From Rusavskia elegans (Eukaryota > Ascomycota > Lecanoromycetes > Teloschistales > Teloschistaceae): a DNA stretch of 64,000 bases. Numbering within the stretch: the stretch's first letter is position 1; each line of letters begins with the position of its first letter. A program made the translations under genes and the position numbers. The DNA is taken from the NCBI GenBank assembly GCA_011316305.1, contig SAUG01000046.1, forward strand, positions 186,001 through 250,000, written 5' to 3'. Below are positions 52,954 through 62,437 of the stretch, piece after piece. Below the pieces are notes generated by a model. It searched no databases, was not told the origin of the DNA, and saw only the letters and a list, made by a program, of their open reading frames with translations.

Positions 52954-53770
52954 TTTTACAGTCCCTTTTGTTTTTAATCTTCGCTCCCATCTTGTTTGGC
53001 AATATCTTTTGCATAGCGAGCATCTCAATGCATGTCAGACTCGGCCCTCTGGCTGGTTGCATTTTACCTCTCACCTCAGACTTTGTTGTACATAGGGGGA
53101 TGGATTTAAATCTTCGCCAGCTCTCTACTTGTTATTGCTGGCGATGTGTCATTATTACACTTAACTCTCTACTTGGCCGTTGGCAGAAAGGCTGTATATT
53201 AGCTCTTCACGTACATATTTGGTCCGCAATAGGACCCCATTGCAATAGGACCCCATTTGGGCATTCGATAAGAATTATATATCAGTCGATGGTAGTCAGA
53301 GAGCCTTGATAAATAATCTCGTTAGGGGCGGCCGTGATATCTCCTGGATCCTACTCTTTATTAAGCAACCCGGTGATGGCACAGGGCGATCGGGAAGGCG
53401 TTTCGCTGTTCGAAGCTCGATGGAGCGGACCGTTCATAGCTGCAAGGGAGTGGCTGTATTGGACTACTTTATGTAGAGAGCGCTTCATCCGCTGAGTATG
53501 GAACCATGATAGGACTCATGATATTATTTCTCAAGACGGTCTATTTACTTACCCTTTCCTTCTCCCTTTACATGCGTCTAAGATCGCGTGGTATAATTTT
53601 TCCTTCTCTGCCATAGCACGAACCTTTTTTAGCTGTATTGTCGAAGATAAGAAACCACCCACGGCGAAGAAGAAAGAATGTGATCCTATCTTGTCCTCGC
53701 TCAGTAGATATCCTGGTATCTTGCGCCAATCCATCTAGCTTCGATCGCCTCTCATCAACAATTGTGGGCT
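52954..53770. other. Intergenic region between convergent genes
   Basis: About 800 bases. A 16-base unit GCAATAGGACCCCATT is present twice in tandem near 53226-53257. A 61-residue minus-strand frame (53549-53734) lies just downstream of the homocitrate synthase stop and is probably 3' UTR. Confidence 0.45.
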
Positions 53771-55631
53771 TCAGACACCATTAGTGACCTCGCCATTAGT
53801 GACCTTGCCATTGACCTGCGCTTCAACAACGCTATCGATTTTGTCCATCTCCGGCATGCCATCGAGTTCCCTCTCTTTCTTGGCAAACGCTTCTTTCTCT
53901 TCGAGGGTGAGATCGTCCAGAAGCGGCTTGTCTTGGTCGTTGTTCAGGTTGTGGTAGAATTGGTTGATGATGACGTCGGTGTCTTCGATGGCGAGTTTGC
54001 GGACGTCGGCCATGGCTTTGACTTTGGCGGTGCATTGTTTGATTTGGGCGTCGGTCATGTCGAGGCCGAGTTGGTCGCAGCGAGATTTGATGGCGTTCCA
54101 GCCTGTTAGTCTGCTGGCAAAGTGGACGTATCTTTGCATTCCGAAGTCAGCTGGATTGATGATTTCGTACGTTGCTGGGTTGGCGAGGATCGCTTTGGCA
54201 TGTATGCCTGCCTTGTGGGTAAAGGCGCAGAAACCAGTGATGGGGTTGTTGAACGGCACATTGACTTCCACGGCGTCCGCGACCAAGTCCTCGACGGCCT
54301 TGAGCTTGGTTAAATCATATTTGCTTTTGACATACTCACGATCCTGCACGAGCATTCGAGCGACGAAACCTCCTAGCGATGGAATGCCATTCCTCTCACC
54401 GATTCCGAGTACAGACGTGTCGACATGGGTTGCACCAGCCTCCAAAGCGCAATAGGCGTTGGCAATGGCGCAACCTGTGTCGTTGTGAAAATGACATTCG
54501 ATATCACACCTGACGACTCCTCGAAGCGTCCGGACCAAGTCGTAGACCTCACGGGGAGTGGCTACGCCAACGGTGTCCGCGATACCTACCCTCGTTACTC
54601 CGACCTTGTCAACGGCACTGTAGATGCTGAGCAAGTCGACAAGATCGCTCCGAAAGCTGTCCTCTGAGCTGAATCTGATCTCCTTTCCCGTGCTCTTAAC
54701 ATATCTTAAGTATTAGTCAGTTAGAGATTCCGAAAACAAGCAGGATACACACTCGATGACCTCCACTGCGGTCTTGATGATATAGGACATGTCTTTTCCA
54801 TGAGAATGCTCTTTAAGATAGGAGGACGTTCCGATCTATTCGCAGGCACGATAATCAGTAGGCAAGCAGTCGTCTATACACTCAACGTACGTACGACTAC
54901 GTCGACCCCATCCACACCCGTCTCCACCGCCAACCGAGCGTCTTCCATGTTGCATCGTACGTGCGTTAGGATCTTGGCTTTGAGCCCAAGGTTGGCGATC
55001 GTTTCGCAGTCTCTCCGCGATTGTTCTGAGCTATCTTTCATTAGCGTTGAGTACGAAGTCAATTTCTGCATTCATGCTTTACCTTGCTGGACTGGTGAGC
55101 TCGATATATTCGACTCCGAAATCGTCCAGTGCTCGGCTTTGGGATGTCAGTCTCATTGCTCACACAAAAATTGAAAAGGAGGGCTCACGCTATTCGAATT
55201 TTGGTTTCTGAAAACAGTCAGCTTTATGTCTGACTTTTCCGGTGGCCTATGGGTGACTTACCGGTATCAAAAAAGGCATTGGCGAACTGTTAGATCAGCA
55301 TTTTTGATCCTTATCAAGTTCTTGGACTCTTAAGAAGCTACGTTCGAGCCTTGGACCATGTCTCACTTCTGACTGAAGTTGTTACGGGGTAAAGCAGGTG
55401 TGGAAAACAGCTTACTTGTTCGCCTTCTCGCAATGTAGACTCTATGATCTGAAAGTTGGAGACACTACCACGTAACGTATTAAACTCACATCCACTCCTG
55501 AGAAAGCCAAGATAATTGAAAATTTACTTAGATAGGAAGTCGCCAACGGTTCGAAAGGGTTTGGTGGCATGGGCGTGCTCAGTGTGTTCAGCATGCCCAA
55601 GGGACCCTATAGTTTTATCGTTCAGGCCCAT
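53771..55631 (-). CDS. LYS20: Homocitrate synthase, LYS20/LYS21 type (eight exons)
   Basis: Exons 55631-55528, 55464-55416, 55286-55262, 55207-55189, 55136-55083, 55030-54895, 54835-54753 and 54704-53771 give 467 residues; exons 3 and 4 are only 25 and 19 nt. All junctions keep phase and rebuild conserved sequence: [80 protein letters not shown] and [20 protein letters not shown]. The enzyme condenses acetyl-CoA with 2-oxoglutarate, the first step of the fungal alpha-aminoadipate lysine pathway. Catalytic and metal-site motifs STLREGEQ and [11 protein letters not shown] are intact. No clear mitochondrial presequence is seen (His-rich start, [11 protein letters not shown]). Lysine feedback is usual for the family. 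A Gcn4/CPC1-type TGAGTCA lies 111 bp upstream of the start. Confidence 0.94.
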
Positions 55632-55741
55632 GTTTTTGTGTTGCAATTGACGATTTTGATATTCAATAAGCAAGGTGTGAAATCTGGGGAAGAGCGGTGC
55701 CGGTTCGGATGTCGGTGAGTCTTTTAGCCGCGATCGGGGGA

Positions 55742-55748
55742 TGAGTCA
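55742..55748. promoter_or_regulatory. Gcn4/CPC1-type site in the LYS20-SEN15 divergent promoter
   Basis: TGAGTCA is the palindromic consensus (TGASTCA) bound by the bZIP activators Gcn4 of yeast and CPC1/CpcA of filamentous fungi under amino-acid shortage. It sits between the divergent starts of the lysine-pathway gene (55631) and SEN15 (55821). The match is exact; use in vivo is inferred from the lysine gene's role. Confidence 0.65.
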
Positions 55749-55820
55749 AAGGGGACTAGAGAGCTCTGTCTAGGTACTCTAGAAACTCTAGAACGAGTGA
55801 ACGCACATGCACCTTACAAC

Positions 55821-56369
55821 ATGGTCACGATAGGGGATCTTCAGGCGTCGGCACTAACATCCTACATCGAAGCCTCTAAGCCTATGAGTGTCCTTCCCCG
55901 AGACTTCCACCACCATGCTTTGGCAGCGCAGGTCCTCCACAACCTCCAATATCAGCATGACTGGACCGAGCTTCGAATCCATACCCATTCCTCACACTCT
56001 GGCGGACCCTTGCCCAAACCTCTGGTATCTGGCCTGCCTCCACACCGTATCTACGTCCACCCTGACGAGCAGATCGAGATGCTCAAGCAGAGCCTCCAAG
56101 AGAAAGACGTGCCGTCAGAAAGAGAATGGGTTCTCCCAACGCATCTACGGGAGACATGGAGCTTGAGGAAGTTTGCGGAGGTGTTTGATGGAATCGATCC
56201 TGTCCCGCCGGCTGTAGATCAAGCAAGCGAAGAAAAGCGACCCTTCCGCAAAGGGGGGATTGGGAGCAGGCGTGGTGGGAAACGGTTAATGCTAGCGACA
56301 GTCGGCGACGACAGCACCGTTGTCTACTACGTCGTGCACGATGGGATTGTGAAGCCTAGGCAAAATTGA
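55821..56369 (+). CDS. SEN15: tRNA-splicing endonuclease subunit SEN15
   Basis: A single exon of 182 residues from ATG 55821; the frame is open to 55797 but from a GTG only. The Sen15 domain is clear: LAAQVLHNLQYQHDWTELRI, then REWVLPTHLRETWSLRKFAE with VFDGIDPVP, a variable Lys/Arg/Gly-rich insert (FRKGGIGSRRGGKR), and the conserved end LATVGDDSTVVYYVVHDGIV plus KPRQN. SEN15 is a structural, non-catalytic subunit of the heterotetrameric tRNA endonuclease with SEN2, SEN34 and SEN54, which cuts introns from tRNAs such as the tRNA-Met at 15.0 kb. It shares a ~190-bp promoter with homocitrate synthase. Confidence 0.92.
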   Translation: MVTIGDLQASALTSYIEASKPMSVLPRDFHHHALAAQVLHNLQYQHDWTELRIHTHSSHSGGPLPKPLVSGLPPHRIYVHPDEQIEMLKQSLQEKDVPSEREWVLPTHLRETWSLRKFAEVFDGIDPVPPAVDQASEEKRPFRKGGIGSRRGGKRLMLATVGDDSTVVYYVVHDGIVKPRQN

Positions 56370-56594
56370 TTCTACGACTCGAACAAGACTTTCGACCTGG
56401 TACTTCTCGGCAGGAAATAAACATGAACCCATACTCGGCTCCAAAGTCGACATGGATTGGAATTAAATCACCCAAAGATTAACCTGATCGGCGAAGATCT
56501 GCTTTGTGGTATATCCCATGACTAATGGATTCCCAACGCCCTGGCTGACTGAAATAGAGAAAAGCTGACCTTGCAGAGACACCATTCGCGCCAC

Positions 56595-57681
56595 TTAGTT
56601 GGAGACACCCTCGACGTCTCCAACCCACCAGAAGACTGCCCCCACCAAAGTGGCTGCAGATGCCCACATCGCAGCCCACCCAGCTGCCCCGATCGTTTCG
56701 ACACCCTCAATGGTGATATAGGTGCGCAAACCCGTCTGCATGGCACTCGCAAGGATTAGAATAGCCGTTCTCTTAATCAAGGTCCTGGATCGCTTCGAGT
56801 ATCCCCAAATGTTGTACCAGATTGTTTGGCCCAAGGTCGCTGTTTCCGCGTCAAACTCTGCCATCTGCATATCGTGTGCATCAGGTTTCGCGCCGAGGGC
56901 GGGCCTGAAAAGAAAGCTCTGCGCAGCGTATCCGCTTGTGAGGAATCCGACCGTGACGCCGGGGAGGGCTGCCTCATACGCGCCGGAGAGATCTCTCAAT
57001 CCCTCGAAGTGAACAATTAGAAATCCTGGGAGCCAGGTGCGGAAGCTACCATAGATCACCACGCCGTACACGGCCGCTGCGAGGAACGAGGTGTATAATT
57101 TGATGTTGAGATCGTTGAGGATCGATCTGTTGGCGACCTCGCCTTTGGATGCTTCGGACCGATGAATCGGTGAACTATCGCGAAGTAGTGAGAAAGGAAG
57201 ATAGGTTGATACAACGTCCACAAGAAGTCCAAGCCACAGAGTCGTTGGTCGTACAGCGTAGAAGGTGGTCAAGAGGTAGAGATAGGGCATGTGTGACAGC
57301 ATAGTCAAGCTTGCAAGATCCCAACCTGATACAACATCAGCAGATTGCTCCATTAGGTCATTAAGCCAGAACGGGATTACCATCGTACTCTCCCCACCAG
57401 CCGAGTCCCAGCTCTGAAGCCTTCCATCCTAGTACTGCAACGATCTCCCACCATTCATCCCTTCGCTTGTTGACGCCAGCTAGATCTCCAGTACCGAGTT
57501 GTGAAACGAGAGAGTACATCGCCGCGGAGATGGCCATGCTCGTGATGACCAGGATAGGGAAGCGTAGAAGGCCCGGAATCTTCGAAGGCTGCTTGAGCGG
57601 AGTCACTGGGACAGCCTGCGGTGAAGTGGCCGCCATTTGCTTTCTTTTGACCATTGTAGTTGCGCCGTAAGGATTGAACAT
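56595..57681 (-). CDS. Polytopic membrane protein, fungal, function unknown (two exons)
   Basis: Exons 57681-57381 and 57325-56595 give 343 residues; the 55-nt intron (GTAATC, CTTAATG, CAG) joins WWGEYDG to WDLASLTMLSHMPYLYLL. The start MFNPYGATTMVKRKQMAATS is hydrophilic. Hydrophobic segments lie near 38-58 (RFPILVITSMAISAAMYSLV), 108-145 (MPYLYLLTTFYAVRPTTLWL, GLLVDVVSTYLPFSLL), 175-200 (SFLAAAVYGVVIYGSF), 225-245, 295-310 and 315-335 (AAMWASAATLVGAVFWWV). The loop NKRRDEWWEIVAVLGWKASE is a striking charged motif. There are no transporter or enzyme signatures I recognise. Topology suggests six or seven helices in an internal membrane (ER is a guess). Confidence 0.78.
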
Positions 57682-58098
57682 GGGAGAATGCTGGCGTGTA
57701 TTCAGAATGTCAGTTGCTAGAAATGAAATTCAACATGAGGGAGAGATTGGAGGATTCAAGGCGCGCTTTCAGAAATTTATGACGTCTTGTTTGCGCTTCG
57801 CAATCCAAAGCGCGTTTTTACATCCACTTGGCAACGCTCAAGCCAACTGCTGGCACAGCTTGCGAGTACTGTACTTCAACTCTACTTGTTCCCGACAACC
57901 CTAAGAAACATTTGATCTACTGGACGTAGCGGTCATTCAGATCCATCATGGAGTGCCTGCAATTGCCAATCAACGCTCTAAGACGGAGGTACTCCAGATC
58001 TTACTCGTCCTGGGCCTCTTCATCCTCGATATCAAAGTCTTGAACATGATACTCAATTCCTTTCGATTGGTGATCCTTGTGGAGGATTGGGTTCAAGC
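57682..58098. other. Divergent spacer
   Basis: About 415 bases between the membrane-protein gene and the mitochondrial P-loop gene. No site was recognised. Confidence 0.3.
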
Positions 58099-59850
58099 AT
58101 GGCATCAGCGGTGAGACTGGTGAAGCATCTAAGCCAGCATTCTCGAAGACCTTACAAAATACAACCCTCATTACAACGCAATTGCACCCACTCCTTCCCT
58201 ATCTTCCAGCAGAAGCGTTATGCCAATGGGTATGGTGGTGGACCCCAATTACCTGGACAAGTTGCTCCTCAACCGGGACAGCCCGAAGAATCCGATGATA
58301 AAACCATTGGCAAGCCCGAAAGCGATAGGGAATCAACATGGCGTCCGACTCTCCTCAAGATGTTTGAGAGTGCAGCAACAACTATGGTATCGCTGTTCGT
58401 CCTAGCGTGAGAACCGGTAAAATCGATCTGATCCGTAATTGAATGGCTGACATCTGGCTGCATCAGACTTGCAGGATATGGCTACCACAAATACTACAAG
58501 TATCTTGTTCTCCAGAAGATGGAAAATGCATTCAAGCCCGGTGATCCAGTCCTAGAACTGGCAGCCCTCGGTGGTACGCCGACCACAATTGTCGACAACG
58601 ATGACGAGCATTGGATTCGTTTGAAGGAACAACAGAAGATTGATGCGATAGTCGATGGTTCCGATCGAGGCCACTATCACTTACTGATTGGAGAAAAAGG
58701 CACGGGCAAGTCATCGATGCTGTTGGACGCTATGCAAAAGGTTGAAGGCGAAGGTGTTTCCATGTTCGAAGCCCACGCGGATCTCGAGATCTTCCGTATC
58801 AGACTTGGCAAGGCTCTCGATTTCGAATTCCATGAAGACTACATTGGAAGTTTATTCAGCATCAGAGGTCCTCGCGATACGACGGCGCTGTTGGACATTG
58901 AACGTGCGTTCAACAAGCTCGAGAAGATAGCGCTCCAGAGAAGGAAGGATGTTGGCAAACCTCTGATCCTCATCGTAAACTCCACTCACCTACTTAGAGA
59001 CGATGACGACGGCCGCGATCTTCTGGAGCTCATTCAACAAAGAGCGGAGCAGTGGGCGGCAAGCAACCTTGTTACTGTTGTCCTGAACTCGGATGATTAT
59101 TGGGTCTATGAGCGACTCAAGCAGTACGCGACCCGTATGGAAGTCCTGCCCGTCCTAGACCTTCCGCGGCAGCAAGCTATATCTGCCTTGATCAGGTATC
59201 GGGCCAGATACTACAAAGAAGAGCCTCAAATGGATATCCTCGAGCAAATCTACGAGAAAATCGGCGGTAGACTGTCCTTCCTCAACCAGGTTGCCAGGTC
59301 AAAAGACATGCTCCATACTTGTGACAAGATATGCAGGGCCGAGAAAACGTGGTTCTTGAACAACTGCTGGATACTTGGTGAGGAGATGGATGACGATGTC
59401 ATGGATCAGCAAAAGTATGCCTCGGCTGCCATGGTCCTCGCGAAAGCCCTTGTGGACCAAGAAAAGAAACAGGGCTCGCTCTATGATCCAGAAACAGGGC
59501 GCATCCTACCTCAAATCCCCTTGCACAAGGCGCGTGAGATCATGACTCGAGCAGACTTTATCAAAGACTACGACCATATCAATATCTTCACCATTGACGC
59601 TCAGGCCATGGTTCGTGCAGACTCCGTACCTATGCTTAACGCCTTTCGCCAGATATGTAGCGAGGAGGGATTCGAAGAACATCTGCAAGCTACACTTGAT
59701 CGAATCTCCGCTATCGAAAGCTTGGGCAGAACGAGAGAGATCGTTGCAAAAGATCTCATCGAAAACATCTACCAGATTCAAGGCCGGCCTGACAAGGGGG
59801 AAGGTATCCGCGTCTCTATCAAGGGTAAGGGCAAGAAGGCCGAGGACTGA
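58099..59850 (+). CDS. Mitochondrial membrane-anchored P-loop (AAA-like) protein, unknown function
   Basis: Exons 58099-58406 and 58467-59850 give 563 residues; the 60-nt intron (GTGAGA...CAG) completes a membrane segment, TTMVSLFVLALAGYGYHKYY at ~95-115. The N-terminus (MASAVRLVKHLSQHSRRPYK, no acids, rich in Arg and Ser) is a good mitochondrial presequence. Walker A is GEKGTGKSSML near 177. At the Walker B position the sequence is PLILIVNSTHLL, with Asn-Ser instead of Asp-Glu, so ATP hydrolysis may be weak or absent. DLPRQQAISALIRYRARYYK and GGRLSFLNQVARS resemble the C-terminal part of STAND/Orc-like ATPase_2 domains. I infer a protein anchored in a mitochondrial membrane. No yeast ortholog is recognised. 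Confidence 0.8.
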
Positions 59851-60171
59851 GGACCAAGGAGCTTGCTCGAATGCAATGATCCGCCCAAGAAGTCGAAATA
59901 TGCAGTGAACGTTACGACAAGATACGAGGTGGAGCAACGCAGACATGATATCCATCGGGGGCGGCTCGCAATAGAATCTACTGAATGGGGAGCGGAAGAT
60001 GATGGAGCTGGTGACGAAACGCTAGGCCATTTCCTCGAGCTGATTGTTTCGATATTCAGATTACTATGCGATCACCGCCGAGTTTATCTTGAGCGAGGGA
60101 CTCTCTCTACGCCTTACTAGCTCTGGACCTTACATGAGCTGTCGGACGTCTTCAGCCACTTGGATCCACGT
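59851..60171. other. Intergenic region between convergent genes
   Basis: About 320 bases, probably two 3' UTRs. No feature was seen. Confidence 0.3.
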
Positions 60172-60743
60172 TTACTTTGGCACATGACTTGAAGTGGCGA
60201 CGTCCAAAGGAACGACTCCTGCTCCATCCCGATTGGCTCTCCACACACCACCTTCGTCGCCTCCAAACTCTTCAAGCTTCCAGATTTCAACCTTCTCTTT
60301 GCACATTTCGAGCGCTTCTTCGCCAGCCATCCAAGCTGGGTGTCGGTGCGGTGCCGAGACAGCAATCAGTATGCTCTCTTCCGCAACCGGGACGACTCCA
60401 AGCCGATGTGCCATGGTGATAGCCGTCAGAGCATGCTTTTGCTTCATTGATTGCGCTATCGAAAGCATAGTCTTGAGGGCAAGAGGTGGGTAGGAGGAAT
60501 ACTCAAGATGAGTGACGGGTTTGCCATCAAAATTGTCTCTAGTTGTCCCTAGAGTATCAGGTCAGGATGGGAGACGAAGTAAGACGAGGTATGTGGCCTG
60601 GTACCAGCAAAGAGCACGACTGCACCAGCTTTGGGGCTCTTGACACTGGCTACTACAGAAGACAGGTCGAGTGCAGAAGGCGTCAAAAAGACGGAGATAC
60701 CTTCGTCTAGAAGTTGCCCGAAGCTGGACTGCTGTGACATCAT
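60172..60743 (-). CDS. Molybdopterin synthase large subunit (MoaE / MOCS2B type)
   Basis: Exons 60743-60605 and 60548-60172 give 171 residues. The 56-nt intron (GTACCA...CTAG) joins VVLFAG to [20 protein letters not shown], the signature of MoaE; the first exon carries [20 protein letters not shown]. Later motifs are [34 protein letters not shown] and [13 protein letters not shown], whose lysines match the conserved active-site lysines. The subunit, with the thiocarboxylated MoaD-type partner, inserts sulfur into precursor Z to make molybdopterin, the cofactor of nitrate reductase and sulfite oxidase; it acts in the cytosol. Two ATGs are possible at the start (60743 and 60740). The gene is divergent from the Nudix gene. 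Confidence 0.92.
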
Positions 60744-61115
60744 GTGAAACAAAGATCAGGCAGTGTTTGAATCATTGTCACTGTAGTCCAAGTAGAGTAC
60801 AACGGTAAGAACGGTTGAGTACTCAGTCAAAAAAGCGAAATGGGTAGAGCATGACGTCATACTACCAATAAGTTTAGGTCCATAAGGTAACCACCTCACG
60901 ACACCTTGTTGTTGCTGCCTGACCGTCAAGTAGCCTTGCAACCTGGAAACAATCATGTTACAACATTCGGAGAGCCCGCAGTCGAGCGGCGCTTCTCTTA
61001 GACATCCAGCTTGTCACCTGGATCCACATCAGATTCAGGAGCTGAGATCAATTCCGAATTCTAAAACAGTCCAAACTCCCAAGAACACTGTCTACTGAAG
61101 CAATCACTCGCCGAA
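60744..61115. other. Divergent spacer, MoaE / Nudix
   Basis: A 372-bp divergent spacer. No specific motif was recognised. Confidence 0.3.
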
Positions 61116-61868
61116 ATGACAACAGCTGGCACTCGACCAAGGCCTACATCCAATCTGCCAGTCATTGCAAATTTTGATAGCGCTCACCTTACCATTGGCG
61201 CTGGTGTCGCCATCTTTCATCTGGCAACATCCCGGGTGGTGGTATGCTACCATAGCAAAGAAAAATACTGGTTTCTTCCGAAAGGCCGGCGAGATGCTGG
61301 CGAAGAAAGCGGTACGGGCGCCGAACGAGAAGGCTTTGAAGAGGTCTGCATTTCCTTCCCAACGCCCCTCAACTGACTGACGTTGACGCAGTCCGGCTAC
61401 CGAAACCGTGTACTCCCCATACCACTCCGGCATCGCCAACCTCAAGCCCACAAATCGGATGCTGCTGTTTCGCCATTTGCCATTGAACCTGTGTGGACGC
61501 AACTCATGCCAGTAACACGTTCGACACAATACATGCTTTTCTGGTACATTGCAGAAACCCTGCCTCCAGAGATCGAACAATCTCTGTCGCAAAAGTCAAC
61601 CCAAGCGAATGGCGTGTACATGGTTCCCCCGCCATACCCAGTCACTATGACCCTGGCGGAGAGAATCGAACTGGATAAGAAGCTGGTCCCGGTGAGGCAT
61701 GAAAACACAGGGGTTGACGCGGATGAGGCATTATATGAAAGCTATCTGCTTTCGATTGATGAGGCGCAGCAGAAGTTGAGCGGAACCATCATGGCGGACG
61801 TAGTACGAACAGGATGGGAGGCGATTCAGACACGAAAGGAGATGGAAGAGAACAGCAGGTCTGCATAG
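61116..61868 (+). CDS. Nudix hydrolase (two exons)
   Basis: Exons 61116-61343 and 61392-61868 give 234 residues. The Nudix box GX5EX7REUXEEXGU is split by the intron and is complete after splicing: GRRDAGEESGTGAEREGFEE joined to SGY. The donor is GTCTGC, unusual but the only one giving the motif, and the acceptor is ACGCAG with two CTGAC branch options. The start TIGAGVAIFHLATSRVVVCY and the loop KYWFLPKG are typical of the fold. The second half (PVTRSTQYMLFWYIAETLPP) continues the Nudix domain, then a helical C-terminus. Such enzymes cleave nucleoside diphosphates linked to another group (for example diadenosine polyphosphates); which substrate is used cannot be told. Probably cytosolic. Confidence 0.88.
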
Positions 61869-62437
61869 GTAAGGTTCGTGGCCAGCCACTGAATGTCTAT
61901 TGACAGACGTTACTATCTATGTCTTCAATACTGGGGAAAAGCTGTCAACGAGCCGTATATGGCCTATTGCCTAGCACCTTTGGTACGAGTACTCGGCATC
62001 TCAATCGACCGTTTTGGAATGTGATGTGCCAATACAGTTGTGCGAGTGCGTTCAACACGGAGAGCAGTTGGTCAAGGTTCGTTCGACGAGTTCGTGACAT
62101 GTCAACACAGATGTCTCAACAAATTATCATTATTGATCATTTTATATACCAGCCACCCGAGATCACCATGTATCAACAGTTTTTCCATTAGCTTCTTATC
62201 TTCGCTATATAAGTGGGCTTTTCCTCCTCGTTCAACATTCTTCCTTCCTAACAATTTCTCAACTCTTGCACCTGGCACGGATTTACCATCATCAGGATTT
62301 CAACCTCTTTCAAGTCCCAGTATCATCTGTGATAGATCAATTTCTCTCACGCTCTCACCATCTTCATCCCACCGTCCTCTCTCTCACTTACGAGGACATC
62401 TAAATATCTCCCACATCCTTTTCCCCAGCTCTCAGCA
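61869..62437. other. Intergenic region, upstream of the last gene
   Basis: About 570 bases. A TATATAAG-like box at 62206-62213 (GCTATATAAGTGG) and a CT-rich tract after it (62225-62430) look like the promoter and 5' UTR of the gene at 62438. Confidence 0.5.

Noticed and set aside
53549..53734. A 61-residue minus-strand frame just after the homocitrate synthase stop
   Set aside because: Only 36 bases downstream on the same strand, with no promoter space or homology; most likely 3' UTR.
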